A stretch of DNA of 64,000 bases from Paulinella micropora (taxonomy: Eukaryota > Cercozoa > Imbricatea > Euglyphida > Paulinellidae), in the NCBI GenBank assembly GCA_019918135.1, contig WBZZ01006702.1:74501-138500 (forward strand), written 5' to 3'. Both the position numbers and the translations under genes were made by a program. Position 1 is the stretch's first letter. Each line of letters begins with the position of its first letter. The notes beneath the pieces were generated by a model. It was not told where the DNA came from, ran no database searches, and saw nothing but the letters and a program-made list of their open reading frames with translations. Of the stretch, positions 47,955 through 58,562 are shown piece by piece.

Positions 47955-48139
47955 GGTGTTTCCTCCGCGCAGGGGATCTGCAGAGAAGGGGCTGTGTGGG
48001 TACGTGAATTGCAAGGACGAGCACCACAAGGGCGCGGGCCGGCTCAAGTCTTACGGAATCGTGAACATGCGAATTGTGCCCCGCGCGGAATTCGACCGGT
48101 GGCTTAGCAGTACAGAAGAAGCCAGCTCGGAATTGAAGC

Positions 48140-48322
48140 TTGGCAGAGGAGCGAGCAGACAGCGAAAAGATCAGGCACGCGACAGAGGAGATGTTGAGGG
48201 CGGAGCGCCGGGCGGAGCGCAGGCGCGTGTGCGAGATCGCCGGCATCAAGAACTGGAATGCCTTGAAAAAAAAGTACAAGAAGGCACAAAAGAGAAAGGG
48301 CCAAGACCGGCAAGCGCTGTAA
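48140..48322 (+). CDS. Basic helical segment, last part of the same gene
   Basis: 60 residues, Lys/Arg-rich (RAERRAERRRVCEIAG, KKKYKKAQKRK), with a nuclear or nucleic-acid-binding character. There is no ATG, so it is probably the C-terminus of the gene starting at 47694. Confidence 0.4.
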   Translation: MAEERADSEKIRHATEEMLRAERRAERRRVCEIAGIKNWNALKKKYKKAQKRKGQDRQAL

Positions 48323-48379
48323 TAAGGGGGCACATTGACAGAAACAAGCTCCGGAGCCGTCAGAGCTTGGACATGTGCG

Positions 48380-48520
48380 CCAAGACCGCGATGGCCACGC
48401 AACGATCGAGGTCCCTTGGGGGGCCTTGCCTTTCTGTCTCGGAGAGTGCGCCGCCTCATTGCTGTTCGTCGTATGACTTAGGCGGAGTTTGTAGTCGAGA
48501 CAGGGGCGGGGGGAGAGCGC
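48380..48520 (-). mobile_element. Remnant of a TnpB element, 5' end only
   Basis: On the minus strand MRRRTLRDRKA aligns with MKRRTLWDKKA at the start of the TnpB element at 59500, and the flanking ACAAACTCCGCCTAAG is shared. The rest of the element is absent. Confidence 0.65.
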
Positions 48521-48792
48521 TCCCTTTTTTTTTCTTCTTCCCTTTCCCTCTCTTAGTTCTCAGTGCCAGCATGCAAGGGTCGCGCGTGTCAACGGGAGCT
48601 GACGCAACGACACTGTGCTACGCCCGTACCCAGAGAGCCCCCCACTCTGATTTCGAGTGATCCGTCGTGGCACTGAGCAATGATTCTCTGCTAGTGGACC
48701 CGCCCTGGGCTGTAGCCTGCGCGCCGAGCCGCGGGTCGTGCGCGGGCGAACGAGGTCTTGCTTATATCTTTGCTTTAGGGGGAAGACGGTAG

Positions 48793-49053
48793 TTGGCGGC
48801 AGCGGCAGGTACTGCAAGGGGGGGGGGCGAGGACGCGCTGAGTTTGGGCTGGGCAATCGCTCTAGGTTTTTCCGAGGCGCTCGTGGGTGCGCCCCTGACA
48901 CCGCCTCTGACAGTCGACATTGGAACAACTGCTTGGTCTGACAGTGTCTATTTGCTGCTGCTTGTGTTTTGTGGCCTTGTTTTGCAACCATACGTTAAGA
49001 AGCGCCTAGGGCAACCCTTGGGCTCATGCAAAGACCTTCGAAAAGTCACGTAG
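48793..49053 (+). CDS. Possible small membrane protein
   Basis: 86 residues with one hydrophobic segment (VYLLLLVFCGLVL) followed by basic residues (VKKR). It starts at TTG only. An AATAAAAGCTCGA motif follows at 49089. Confidence 0.35.
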   Translation: MAAAAGTARGGGEDALSLGWAIALGFSEALVGAPLTPPLTVDIGTTAWSDSVYLLLLVFCGLVLQPYVKKRLGQPLGSCKDLRKVT

Positions 49054-49176
49054 CGCTCGCTGCCCCAGCTCAAACAAATACTTTTTTAATAAAAGCTCGA
49101 ACAAGTCCCACTCGGCGGTGTAGAATTAAGAACTATCTTCGATCCAGCCTCTTTCCTGTCTGTTGCTCCTAGTTTT

Positions 49177-49575
49177 TTAGCGCCCCCCAGTGTAACACCG
49201 TCGAGCCATGGTGTGCCAATATACTTTGTTGGCCAGTGCCGCTAGCGTGAGGATCACACGCAGGGCAGGCAGCGTAGTACAACGAACGGATTGGTCGTTG
49301 TCGGGAGGAAACGCGTGCCACTGTAAAGCGAAGTCGCCGTATTTGACTCCGCTTGCCACGTAATGGAAGATTTCCTCAGCATGCTCTTGAGAGCAAGACA
49401 GAAAAATAGCAATGCAGTCGACAATGCAGTACACTCCGTGACATTGGCGCGCGTCCTTGAATTGTGCGGGGCCTAAGCCCAGCACCAACGGATTCAGCCG
49501 GAAATCAGCGCCGTCGTTGTCGTTGAGCTTGGCGGCCGTGACCTCCCCCGCGGAATCTTGAGACTTAGCCTGCAT
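49177..49575 (-). CDS. KilA-N/BRO/MSV199-like domain protein, 132 aa
   Basis: The ATG is at 49575. QFKDARQCHGVYCIVDCIAI, then A-E-E-I-F-H-Y-V, then the Leu-rich LRVILTLAALANK, has the same order as the 39038 protein (EFKDSIKRKQNGFFCVTDAI). A DNA-binding role is known for the family. It is a single domain with no HNH part. Confidence 0.6.
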   Translation of the reverse strand: MQAKSQDSAGEVTAAKLNDNDGADFRLNPLVLGLGPAQFKDARQCHGVYCIVDCIAIFLSCSQEHAEEIFHYVASGVKYGDFALQWHAFPPDNDQSVRCTTLPALRVILTLAALANKVYWHTMARRCYTGGR

Positions 49576-52199
49576 TCTTGTGCTGGCGTCTCCCGGAGCA
49601 AAAATATGTACACTTTTTTTGAGCCCACCAGATGGTAGTGTCAGGCTCAGTCCAGCTTTGCCCGTGCTCGCCTTTCTGGTAAAAGAAGGCCAAGCGGGGG
49701 TTTTATTCCGACGTCGTCTTTTGCTGCCTTCTCTCGCTCCCGATTCTCAGTGCCAAATGCGAGACTTTATCAAGCATTAATTTAAACAAATTCCGCACTT
49801 TCCCGACGCTTCCCTCCTCTATCCCTTCCTTGTCCTGCTCCCTGTTCTCAGACGGGGGTCTACGACAATGTGTACTTCCCCCTCCCCTGCCTCTTCCCTC
49901 TCCTAGTTCTCAGTGCCAAGATTAAAACCTTGCCAGGGAATTTTTTCGTGTGATTTTTTTTACACCGGCGAAGCGCGCCCCTGCCTCCTCGCTCACTGGC
50001 GGGCGCTTGCGCGATGCTGCACGCGCTGCAAGAAGTAAACGACGACGTGGTTGCAAGCAGAGAATACTACGCCATACGCGTGCGTGAGTGTCGAGGGGGG
50101 GGGAGGGGAAGAGTGCAGAAGCTACACCAAAAAAAGAATGCGTGCAACGCCGGCGCAAGCGCCTAGCCTCCATCAATATCTAGCATGTTGTAGTCCAGAA
50201 CTTTGTCTGAACCTCGCCGGTCTTTGGTTCACCCCGGCTTGCATTCCGTAGCGTGTGCGCGCCCGTTTAGTCGCGCCAAGGCGCTGCGCGCCAGAGCTGC
50301 CAGGCAGCGTTTTCGGGCCGCGGGTTGGCCGGCCAGGCGGGATAGTCGGGCGGGGGGCTAGGCCACTTCTTGGGCTTGTCCTTGCGCTTCTTCTTGAACA
50401 TGACCAACGTGGGTGCCGGGCACAGCGTCAAAATGTGCCGCCCACGTCGTTGTAGGCGTGGGTTGCGTTTAGGGGGGAAGGGAGAACAAGACAGATAGTG
50501 CTTGATCCTTCCCCTCCCTTTCTCTCCCCCCTCTCTCTCTCCTGGAGCAAAAATAAGTACACTTTTTTTTGGAGCCCACAGAGGGGGGGGGGAAGAGTGC
50601 AGAAGCCACCAAAAAATGCATGAAACGCCTTCACTAAGCCACCCCGCCCCCTTCCATGCTCCTTCCCTCTCCCTCTCTCAGTTCTCAGTAGCAAGTGTAC
50701 GACTTTGTCGAGCTTTAATTCAGCGTATTTCGCACTTTCTTGGTGTCCCCTCTCCCCTGCCCCTTCCCTCTCTCTAGTTCTCAGTGCCAAGATTACAACT
50801 TTGTCAAGGATTCTTTTATTAATTTTTTTTGTACACCGGCGAAGCGCGCCCCTGCCCCTTCCTCCCCACCCCCAGTCTATCCGCCGGGAGCAGGAGGCAA
50901 AGGTATTTGTCGCGTTTTCGTTCCAACTAGGTAAAAGGTTAACTTTTTCAGAGCATAGTTCCTTCTTGTACCAGACCACGACGTCCGCGCCTGTGTAACT
51001 GCTTCAAACAGCTAATCCCCGGCACCGAAGTCCATGGACGCTAGAAATGGAACGTCTGTTTTTGGAGACGCACTGTGACGCACGGTGGCCGAGCCATGGC
51101 ACGGACAGGAAGCCGTCGGAGAGGCTTTTGTCCGGGCGATGACCACCGCCCATCCATCCGCCGCAGGGTCGTGCTGGGGGCACGGTGATTCGCTCCTAGT
51201 TTTCAGTGCCCAAGTGTAAGGCCGTCGAGCTTTAATTCAGCGTATTCTTTTTTGTACTCTCTTGGCGCGCGAGCAGAGCACATATGGTGCCGGCCAGGGT
51301 TCTAACATAGGCTACCACAGCGACATGACGTGGACCGGATGCTGCTGCTGTGGCAGCCTGCGGGTTGAAAATCTCAGGTTGCCGCATGGTTCTCAGTGCC
51401 AAGATTAAAACTTTGTCAGGGACTTTTTTAATTTTTTTTTGTGCACAAAAGTTGTTTGTCCACTCTTCATAATTTTCTGACTTTGCGCACGGTGGCTGCG
51501 CTATGGCACTGACAGGAAGCCGTCGGGGTAAGTGAAGGGGCTCTTGTCCTCCTGGCACTTTGACCACCGCCCATCCATTCGCCGCAGGTCGTGCTGGAGC
51601 ACGGTGCTCTGCTCCTAGTTTTCAGTGCCCCGAGCGTAAGACCGTCGAGCTTTAATTCAGCGTAGATTACGTTTTCCTGGCGCGGCCTCTGCCCTTTCCC
51701 TCTCCCTCTCTCTATTCTCAGTGCCAAGATTGAAATCTTGTCAGTAAAACTTTTTATTAAATTTTTCTTGTACACCGGCGAAGCGCGCCCCTGCCCTCCG
51801 CTCCCGCTCTGTGCTCAGACGGGGGACTAGACAATTCGTGCTCTCCCCCTCCCTTCCCTCTGCCTCTTCTTCTCTCCCCTCTACTCCCTCCCCCCTTCTT
51901 CCCCTCGTCTGTTTTTTTTTGTTATCGGGCAATTTTTTTTTTCTTTTCCTCTTTTCATATTTCCGCAGGTCTTGCGCACGGTGGCCGAGCTATGGCACGG
52001 ACAGGACACCGTCGAGCTTTAATTCAGCGTAAATTACATTTTCTTGGCGCGCCCCTGCTCCTCCTTCCCTGCCTCTCCCCTCTGCAAGGATATGCGGAAA
52101 TATCTGCGGGAATATGAAAAGTGGAAAGCAACAATTTTTTTTGGAACGCGTTTGCACGCGCTCTGAGGAGGGACGAGGGGAGGGGGGGGGGGAGGAATA
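49576..52199. repeat. Array of 3'-end-like units and 140-bp modules
   Basis: No convincing gene in 2.6 kb. Reverse-orientation units with CTCAGTGCCAAG...TTTGTCGAGCTTTAAT occur at about 49745, 49900, 50685, 50775, 51200, 51390, 51615, 51710 and 52010. The ~140-bp GTGGCCGAGC...GCACGGTG module occurs at 51060-51185 and 51475-51610. An AATTTTTTTTGTACACCGGC string recurs (49950, 50825, 51765). The small ORFs here are accidental. Confidence 0.75.
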
Positions 52200-53400
52200 A
52201 GCAGAGGACAAAGGTGAGAGGGGCGACGAAAGTGAGAGGGAAGGGGGAGGACGTCTTCCTCACGGCGGCCCAGCCGAGCGTCTGTGTCGGATTTTCTTTC
52301 TGCGCAAGTAGATTTTGGCGCCAAATTGGCGCTTACGGCTGTTTCCCCGGGAAGGCTAAGACGTACTGCCCGGCTGGACCATATCACGCACCCTACCTCC
52401 GGACGGCACAATTTGGCGCCAAATTTAGCTGGGGCCGCTCCGGGGGCTAGCAGAGAAATCGGACGTTTTCCCGTGGGGAGAAACCCGCGGGCCTTTTACT
52501 CGCACGAAAATGTTTTTCGGCCCTCTCACCTTCCCTAGAGGCAGGGAGGTGCAGAGCAAAGGAGAGCGGGGCGACAAAGGTGAGAGGGGCGACAAAGGGG
52601 AGCGGGGCGACAAAGGTGAGAGGGGCGACAAAGGTGAGAGGACGATGAAGGTGAGAGGGAAGGGGGAGGACGTCTTCCTCACGGTGGCCCAGCCGAGCGT
52701 CTGTGTGGGATTTTCTTTTTGCGCAAGTAGATTTTGGCGCCAAATTGGCGCTTACTGCTGTTTCCCCGGGAATGCTAAGACATACTGCCCGGCTGGACCA
52801 TATCAGGCACCCTACCTCGGACTGCACAATTTGGCGCCAAATCTAGCTGGGGCCGTTCCGGGGGCTAGCAGAGAAATCGGAAGTTTTCCTGCGGGGAGAA
52901 ACCCGCGGGCCTTTTACTCACACGCAAATGTTTTTCGGCCCTCTCACCTTCCCTAGAGGCAGGGAGGTGCAGAGCAAAGGGGAGCGGAGCGACGAAGGTG
53001 AGAGGGGCGACAAAGGTGAGAGGGGCGATGAAGGTGAGAGGGGCGACGAGAGTGAGTGAGAGGGGCGACGAAAGTGAGAGGGAAGGGGGAGGACGTCTTC
53101 CTCACGGCAGCCCTGCCGAGCGTCTGTGTGTGATTTTCTTTTTGCGCAAGTAGATTTTGGCGCCAAATTGGCGCTTACTGCTGTTTCCCCGGGAATGCTA
53201 AGACATACTGCCCGGCCGGACCGTATCAGGCACCCTACCTCCGGACGGCACAATTTGGCGCCAAATTTAGCTGGGGCCGTTCCGGAGGCTAGCAGAGAAA
53301 TCGGACGTTTTCCCGTGGGGAGAAACCCGCGGGCCTTTTACTCACACGAAAATGTTTTTCGGCCCTCTCACCTTCCCTAGAGGCAGGGAGGTGCAGAGCG
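52200..53400 (+). repeat. Collagen-coding minisatellite units, tandem (~420-bp period)
   Basis: There is one partial and two complete ~420-bp units plus the start of the next. TTTTTCGGCCCTCTCACC recurs at 52512, 52930 and 53355. Each has an 18-bp (GERGDK) array and a spacer with TTTGGCGCCAAATT palindromes. The frame 52510-52956 is open throughout its unit; other units are not fully open. Confidence 0.85.
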
Positions 53401-53500
53401 CGGGGGGCGCGCAGAGGGGAGGGGGGGGGGGTGCTCCTACCCTTCCCCCTGCTCTTTCTCTATTATCTCGGACGGGTAGGAGGGGAAAATATAAAAACCC

Positions 53501-55081
53501 ATGCAAGCACGGGTACTCGCAGCGACCGCCGACGACGATGATGGCCAAGACATGGGGCCTCGCCTGTCTCCACGCCTGGTAGAGGCATGCTGGCTGACTA
53601 GCACGACCACAGAGCTGTTTGAGCCCGCTGCATTGTCGACGGACAACCTGCCGTTTCTGCGCCAAGCCCAGGCGTGCCAAGGGCTGTGGCTGACCATGCT
53701 CGAAAAGTCGATCCGCAGGGGCGATCTGGCACGGGCACAGAGTTTGCTACAAGCTTGGTGTGCGGAGGCTGAGGATAGTGCGAGCGCGCTCAGGAGTCTC
53801 ATACCTGGCGGCCTTTTTTCGCACAAGGGGCCGGCTGGCGCGGGAGTGCTGCGCCAGCGGTTGTGGGCGCTGTTGTGCCGCTTGGCGAGCGATGGGGTGT
53901 GCGCTCCGCCGCTGCACGGTCCGTGGTGGAGCGGCGTGGACGCGCTAGACCAATCACCGGCCCGTGCTGTAAAACAGTACGAGCTGGCGCAGAGGGCGCT
54001 GGCTCTGGTGCGCGAATCAGCGGTGGAGGCGAACCTGAGTGTCCTGTCGTCGATGGTGGCCCAGGCGCGCCCCGCCCCGGACATGCCGCCCTTGTTGTAC
54101 GCGAGCACGTGGGCCAGCTGGCTAGGCGCTGCGGGTCGCGTGTGGCAGGCCCTGCGCGCGCGTTACCCGGCGGAGAGGGTGCTCCGGTCGGTGCTGACGC
54201 AGTTGCGCGCGCCGCGGGGCTCGCCCACCCGCAAGTACCAGGCTTTCGCGCTGGAGATGCTGCTAGTGGACATTTGCAAGATGATGGAGCTCGAGCCGAG
54301 CCCGCCACATGACTACATGCTCTTCATGAGTTCGTTGGTCATGATGTTTTTGAACGGGTCGCTAATACAGTTCGAGCGCGACGAGGTGTGGGCCATACTA
54401 GGCGACGCCAGCGACATGCTGCGGTTGTCAGATCCGAGGTGGCTCTCCGCGGCCATGGCGGCGCGATCTCCCGTGCTGCTGCACTTCTTATTGCGGCTCA
54501 ACCCGCCGCCGAGTGGGCCGCGCTGCCGGGCGCTGCTGGAGATGGCGGTTTCCATCGCGTGCATGCCGGCGACCGATGACGACGACAGCTTTGTGGTGCA
54601 GGCGAGGTCCGTGCCGCACGCTCTGTGCCTGGCCGGCATCTTGGCACGTGAGGGCGCGTCACTGCAAGGCGCGTGGCTCGAGAGCTGGGGGCCGGACTTT
54701 GCTGTGTCCCATGCTTACTGGCACAATCTGCGGCCTCGGCTGATTGCGCAGGGGCTCAAGTCGCCCGCAGAGCTACTTGTGTACTTGGACGAGCTGTGCG
54801 ATGACGCGTGGTTGGCTAGTCTGGAAGCGGAAGAGAGCAGCAGTAAGGAACAAGACGAGAACAACGACGAGAACGAGGAACCACAACAGGAAGAGGACGC
54901 GCCCGGGCCCTCGGCGGACGGGGGGGGACGAGGACCAGGCCGAGGAAAACGAGCGGGACGGGGAGCCCTGTGGTCGCTGCGAGGATTGCCAGCAGGAGGC
55001 GGCCAAGCGGCAGCTGGCGGCTGCGTGCCAAGAACTGGAGGCCAAGCAGAAAGAGCTGGTCGGCGCGGCGGCCTGGGCTGA
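53501..55081 (+). CDS. Large helical protein of the RING family, main part
   Basis: The ATG at 53501 follows AAAATATAAAAACCC, a TATA-like leader. It is ~450 residues of alpha-solenoid-type helices paralogous to 30630-32321 (LVEACWLTSTTTELF; LLYASTWASWLG), then an acidic run (EEESSSKEQDENNDENEEP). The last ~50 residues are Gly/Arg-rich and off the ancestral frame; the RING end is in the overlapping 54744-55370 frame. Probable E3-type scaffold. Confidence 0.75.
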   Translation: MQARVLAATADDDDGQDMGPRLSPRLVEACWLTSTTTELFEPAALSTDNLPFLRQAQACQGLWLTMLEKSIRRGDLARAQSLLQAWCAEAEDSASALRSLIPGGLFSHKGPAGAGVLRQRLWALLCRLASDGVCAPPLHGPWWSGVDALDQSPARAVKQYELAQRALALVRESAVEANLSVLSSMVAQARPAPDMPPLLYASTWASWLGAAGRVWQALRARYPAERVLRSVLTQLRAPRGSPTRKYQAFALEMLLVDICKMMELEPSPPHDYMLFMSSLVMMFLNGSLIQFERDEVWAILGDASDMLRLSDPRWLSAAMAARSPVLLHFLLRLNPPPSGPRCRALLEMAVSIACMPATDDDDSFVVQARSVPHALCLAGILAREGASLQGAWLESWGPDFAVSHAYWHNLRPRLIAQGLKSPAELLVYLDELCDDAWLASLEAEESSSKEQDENNDENEEPQQEEDAPGPSADGGGRGPGRGKRAGRGALWSLRGLPAGGGQAAAGGCVPRTGGQAERAGRRGGLG

Positions 55082-55370
55082 GAACGTTGCGCGGCTGAAC
55101 CCCGAGCTCTGGCCCGACGCGGACGACAAGGGTTCAATAAACGCCGCGCTAGCCGCCCTCGACTGCCTGCGCGCTAAGCTCGCAGACCAGCAGGCCAAGC
55201 TGGCACGCGTGTGCTGCGTCGTTTGCCTTGAAGAGCCCAGTGAGGGCTCAGCACGAATTACCACGTTTTTTCCGTGCGGTCATAATCGGGTCTGTACCGA
55301 CTGCGCGGCGCAGCTGAAGGTCTGCCCTTTGTGCAGACGCGAAATTAGAGAATTCGTCGTGCCCGTGTGA
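54744..55370 (+). CDS. RING-finger C-terminal part (C3HC4)
   Basis: From about 54940 the frame encodes CGRCEDCQQEA, a coiled coil, LWPDADDKGSINAALAALD, then a RING: CCVVCLEEP, FFPCGHNRVCTDCA and CPLCRR. This type of C-terminal RING resembles IAP/MDM2-like E3 ligases. It overlaps the end of 53501-55081 and very likely belongs to the same gene. AATAAAAGCTTGAC follows at about 55402. Confidence 0.75.
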   Translation: MRRGSSRPQSYLCTWTSCAMTRGWLVWKRKRAAVRNKTRTTTRTRNHNRKRTRPGPRRTGGDEDQAEENERDGEPCGRCEDCQQEAAKRQLAAACQELEAKQKELVGAAAWAENVARLNPELWPDADDKGSINAALAALDCLRAKLADQQAKLARVCCVVCLEEPSEGSARITTFFPCGHNRVCTDCAAQLKVCPLCRREIREFVVPV

Positions 55371-55471
55371 ACAGGGCGCGACAAAAAAAAAAGTTTTCTT
55401 TAATAAAAGCTTGACTTACATGTATACGACTTCGCGCCAGAGTTGAGCCCGCCGCACTTGTCGCAGGGATA

Positions 55472-55945
55472 ATGGCAACAACCTTCGCACCCAAGTTTTC
55501 TAATTGTTTGCATGGCCGGCTGTGTCGGGAGGGCTCCTTGTTCGCGACTCAACACCGACGCCTGAACGCGTACATGTCCTTCATCAGGAAAAAAAAGGGT
55601 GACCCGCTCAACCGCGAACTAGTGTCGTTGGCGCCGCTCGGCGAGCAGGGTGGGGTAGTGTACGTGTGTCTGGCCCCGGATGGCACCGAGAGGCGCCGCT
55701 ACGTGTCGGCGCCTGTGTTGCGGCGGCCGGCCTGGGAAAGACTGCGCTGCATGGTGGCCGGGGTGCCGGTCGTGCCGCTGCAGCAGCAGCGCGGACATAA
55801 CCATCCTCACCTGCTGCTAATAGTAGAGGCGCCGTTCGTTCGCATATACGACGGGCCGACGATAGCGGCAGAGGCTGATGAGGGCGCTCAGTACATGCAC
55901 TGGCAGACGGCCTCCGCGGTGATGCTGCTGTGGTTAGTGGGATGA
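55472..55945 (+). CDS. Hypothetical protein, 157 aa
   Basis: The ATG is at 55472. A basic start, a central beta-rich region (GGVVYVCLAPDG, LLLIVEAPFVRIYDG) and a hydrophobic end (ASAVMLLWLVG). No family recognised. An AT-rich stretch (GAGGGTTATTAAAACAAAGA) follows the gene. Confidence 0.65.
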   Translation: MATTFAPKFSNCLHGRLCREGSLFATQHRRLNAYMSFIRKKKGDPLNRELVSLAPLGEQGGVVYVCLAPDGTERRRYVSAPVLRRPAWERLRCMVAGVPVVPLQQQRGHNHPHLLLIVEAPFVRIYDGPTIAAEADEGAQYMHWQTASAVMLLWLVG

Positions 55946-57301
55946 ACAGACTTTTTTTGGTGTGCTGAGAGGGTTATTAAAACAAAGAAATTCATTCACG
56001 CGCGCCAAATGCCGAAAACGACGGTTTGTGGACACGTGTTTTCTGCCGTAAGTTGTGGCAGCCAAGATTTTTGCTGCATTTTGCGGCACACACAGAAATT
56101 CTTTTTTTGGTGAAGGGCAATTGGAAGGTAGCCACAGCAGATTTTTCAGGGAATGAAAGCAGGAGGGGGGGGGGGGCGAGACAAGGAAGGGGGAGAGGGG
56201 GGGGAAGCACACCCCGCCCCCTTCCCCCCCCCCCCCTACTATCCCCCCCCCCCCCTATCTGTTTCCTTTGTTGTCGGGCAATTTTTTTTTCTTTTCATAT
56301 TTCCCGCAGGTCTTGAGCACGGTGGCCGAGCCATGGCACGAACAGGACGCCGTCGGGGCCGGCCGGGGGCTCTTGTCCTCCTGGCACATTGACCACGGAG
56401 GCACTCCTTCCCCCCTTCTTCCTCTCGTCTGTTTTTTTTGTTGTCGAGCAAAAAAAATTTCTTTTCCTCTTTTCATATTTCCGCGGATCTTGCGCACGGT
56501 GGCCGAGCTATGGCACGGACAGGACACCGTCGAGCTTTAATTCAGCGTAAATTACATTTTCTTGGCGCGCCCCTGCTCCTCCTTCCCTGCCTCTCCCCTC
56601 AGCAAGGATATGCGGAAATATCTGCGGGAATATGACAAGTGGAAAGTAACAATTTTTTTTGGAACGCGTTTGCACGCGCTCTGAGGAGGGACAAGGGGAG
56701 GGGGGGAGGAATAAGCAGAGGACAAAGGTGAGAGGGGCGACGAAGGTGAGAGGAGCGACGAAAGTGAGAGGGGCGACGAGAGTGAGAGGGAAGGGGGAGG
56801 ACGTCTTCCTCACGGCGGCCCAGCCGAGCGTCTGTGTGGGATTTTCTTTTTGCACAAGTAGATTTTGGCTGTTTCCCCGGGAAGGCTAAGACGTACTGCC
56901 CGGCTGGACCGTATCACGCACCCTACCTCCGGACGGCACAAGTCGGCGCCAAATTTAGCTGGGGCCGTTCCGGAGGCTCAAGGAGCAGGGGGGAGGGGAA
57001 GGGCGCAGAAGCTGCAAAAGAAATAAATACATGCAACGCCTCCACAGGTCGGCCTCCCCTCTGTTCATATTTTTCTGACCCTGCGCAGCATCCGGCCCAC
57101 TCGACGGTCCTACACTTGAACACTGAAATCTAGGAGCGGAGGACCGTGCTCCAGCACGACCCTGCGCGAATGGATGGGCGGTGGTCAATGTGCTAGGAGG
57201 ACAAGAGCCTCACTACCCCGACGGCGTCCTGTCCGTGCCATAGCTCGGCCACAGGATTTCGTGCCCGATCGTCGACTCCAGCTCACTATCTCTAGCCAAG
57301 T
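55946..57301. repeat. Repeat spacer with collagen-type unit
   Basis: G/C runs at 56160-56270, two TTTTCATATTTCCGC...GGTGGCCGAGC modules (56295 and 56475), a 3'-end-like unit (56525-56575), a collagen-type unit (56700-56980, array in a different frame: TKVRGA), and a 140-bp module (57100-57250). No gene seen. Confidence 0.7.
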
Positions 57302-57883
57302 CTACATTATCATCGTCGCTCTTGCTCGTATCCTCTGCTGAGAACACGGGCACGGCGCAAAGCTGCGGGCGGGCTCGCGGCCACGCGGGAAGTGATGCCT
57401 CACTGCTATCAACAGCTTCCCCGCCAAGGCTAGCTTCCTTTTCCGCGCCTGCGCCCCGCCCCTGCCAGCGCACAGAATGTCACAAAACACTTGGCGCAGT
57501 TCCTGATCTGAGCACACCGCCAAGGCGCGGAAGTTGACAAGAGGAGCCACGGCAGCCTCGATCTGTTGCGCGTCTGCTTTCCGGAAAAATTCCAAGCACG
57601 ATAGTATATCAAGATCGCTTGGATTGCTATGGCTGCGCTCAGTCCTCCAGTGTTCGATCATCCTACGATGGGCAGACCTAATATAGCTCTTCCATGCCAA
57701 CTCACAAATCAGCCAGCCCGTGAGCGTGGCCCACGCCAAGAGCCTGAGCAACGCCGAGGAAGAAGACGAAACTAAGAAATACACGTCCCAGCCCGCTGCC
57801 GCGGGCTGAAGGGGGGGCTCGGGGGGGCTTTGCCCCCCCGGAGTCGTCAATGAAGGTTGGCAGATGGCTTTCTGGCACCCCAT
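57302..57883 (-). CDS. Single-pass membrane protein with in-frame palindrome
   Basis: I chose the ATG at 57883 because the upstream open frame is low complexity. Near the start a GC palindrome is read in frame (PGGQSPPEPPLQPAAAG), then a hydrophobic segment (LLRLLAWATLTGWLI), then a basic and helical domain. The family is not recognised; a membrane location is likely. Confidence 0.55.
   Translation of the reverse strand: MGCQKAICQPSLTTPGGQSPPEPPLQPAAAGWDVYFLVSSSSSALLRLLAWATLTGWLICELAWKSYIRSAHRRMIEHWRTERSHSNPSDLDILSCLEFFRKADAQQIEAAVAPLVNFRALAVCSDQELRQVFCDILCAGRGGAQARKRKLALAGKLLIAVRHHFPRGREPARSFAPCPCSQQRIRARATMIM
57789..57840. repeat. GC-rich palindromic element in the membrane-protein gene
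   Basis: CAGCCCGCTGCCGCGGGCTG stem followed by a G/C stem, read through in frame. Confidence 0.85.
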
Positions 57884-58269
57884 CGAGTTACAAAACCCCC
57901 CGCCCCCACCGCCGGGGGCTGCAACCTCCTGACGGGAAAGACTGGGTGAACTGTCTGTGATACGGCCGAAAAAGGCAACAAAGGTGTTTTTACTTGGTTT
58001 AAATAAACAACTAGGTTTTGCATATATTGTTTTGTTCCTTTCTTCTAGCTTCTGCACGGAGTGCCAGGCCTCTAGCATGACGCGACAGCTTTGAGCCATC
58101 GTGGCCGTGCTACGAAAATCTAGAGTTTGTTCAAACTCAGCCCGTGACCATGCGTCTGGATTGCGAAGCAGATTGGATTGAAATCTTAGAGAGGTGAACC
58201 CCTCCAGAGATTCCTACAGCTGGAAGGGAGAAAGGGCAGCACGCGGCACATCCCCCTCCCTTCTCAGAG

Positions 58270-58318
58270 CGGGGGGCAAAGCCCCCCGAGCCCCCCTTCA
58301 GCCCGCGCCAGCGGGCTG
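58270..58318. repeat. GC-rich palindromic element in TnpB copy 2
   Basis: GGGGGGCAAAGCCCCCC then CAGCCCGCGCCAGCGGGCTG; the same site as 61598-61645 in copy 1. Confidence 0.9.
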
Positions 58319-58506
58319 TAGCAGTCTCAAGAGGATGTTGCGACTGGCGTTCATGTCGCGCCCGTGCTGCAGGGCGCACCACTGGCAGCTGTACGTCTTG
58401 GCAGCTTTGATGTCTCTCCACAGCGCCCCACATTGCGTACATGCCTGTGTGGTGAACTCCTCGTTGCAGATCAGCACCTTGCACTTACCTACATATTCTC
58501 GCTGCG

Positions 58507-58562
58507 CAGCCCGCTGGCGCAGGCTGCAGGGGGGGGGGGGTCACGGGGGGCGGCGCCCCCCG
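58507..58562. repeat. GC-rich palindromic element in TnpB copy 2
   Basis: CAGCCCGCTGGCGCAGGCTG stem plus GGGGGGCGGCGCCCCCC; the same site as 61357-61408 in copy 1. Confidence 0.9.

Noticed and set aside
50051-50979. Small ORFs in the 50-51 kb repeat array
   Set aside because: They begin and end inside dispersed repeat units and differ between copies of the same unit.
52200-53400. CRISPR-like array of short repeats
   Set aside because: Repeats are contiguous 18-bp units without unique spacers, and no cas genes are nearby.
58260-58330. GGKAPRAPLQPAPAG in a TnpB region resembling the H3 segment GGKAPRK
   Set aside because: It is coded by the GC palindrome, occurs in arbitrary frames at several copies and lacks the rest of the tail.
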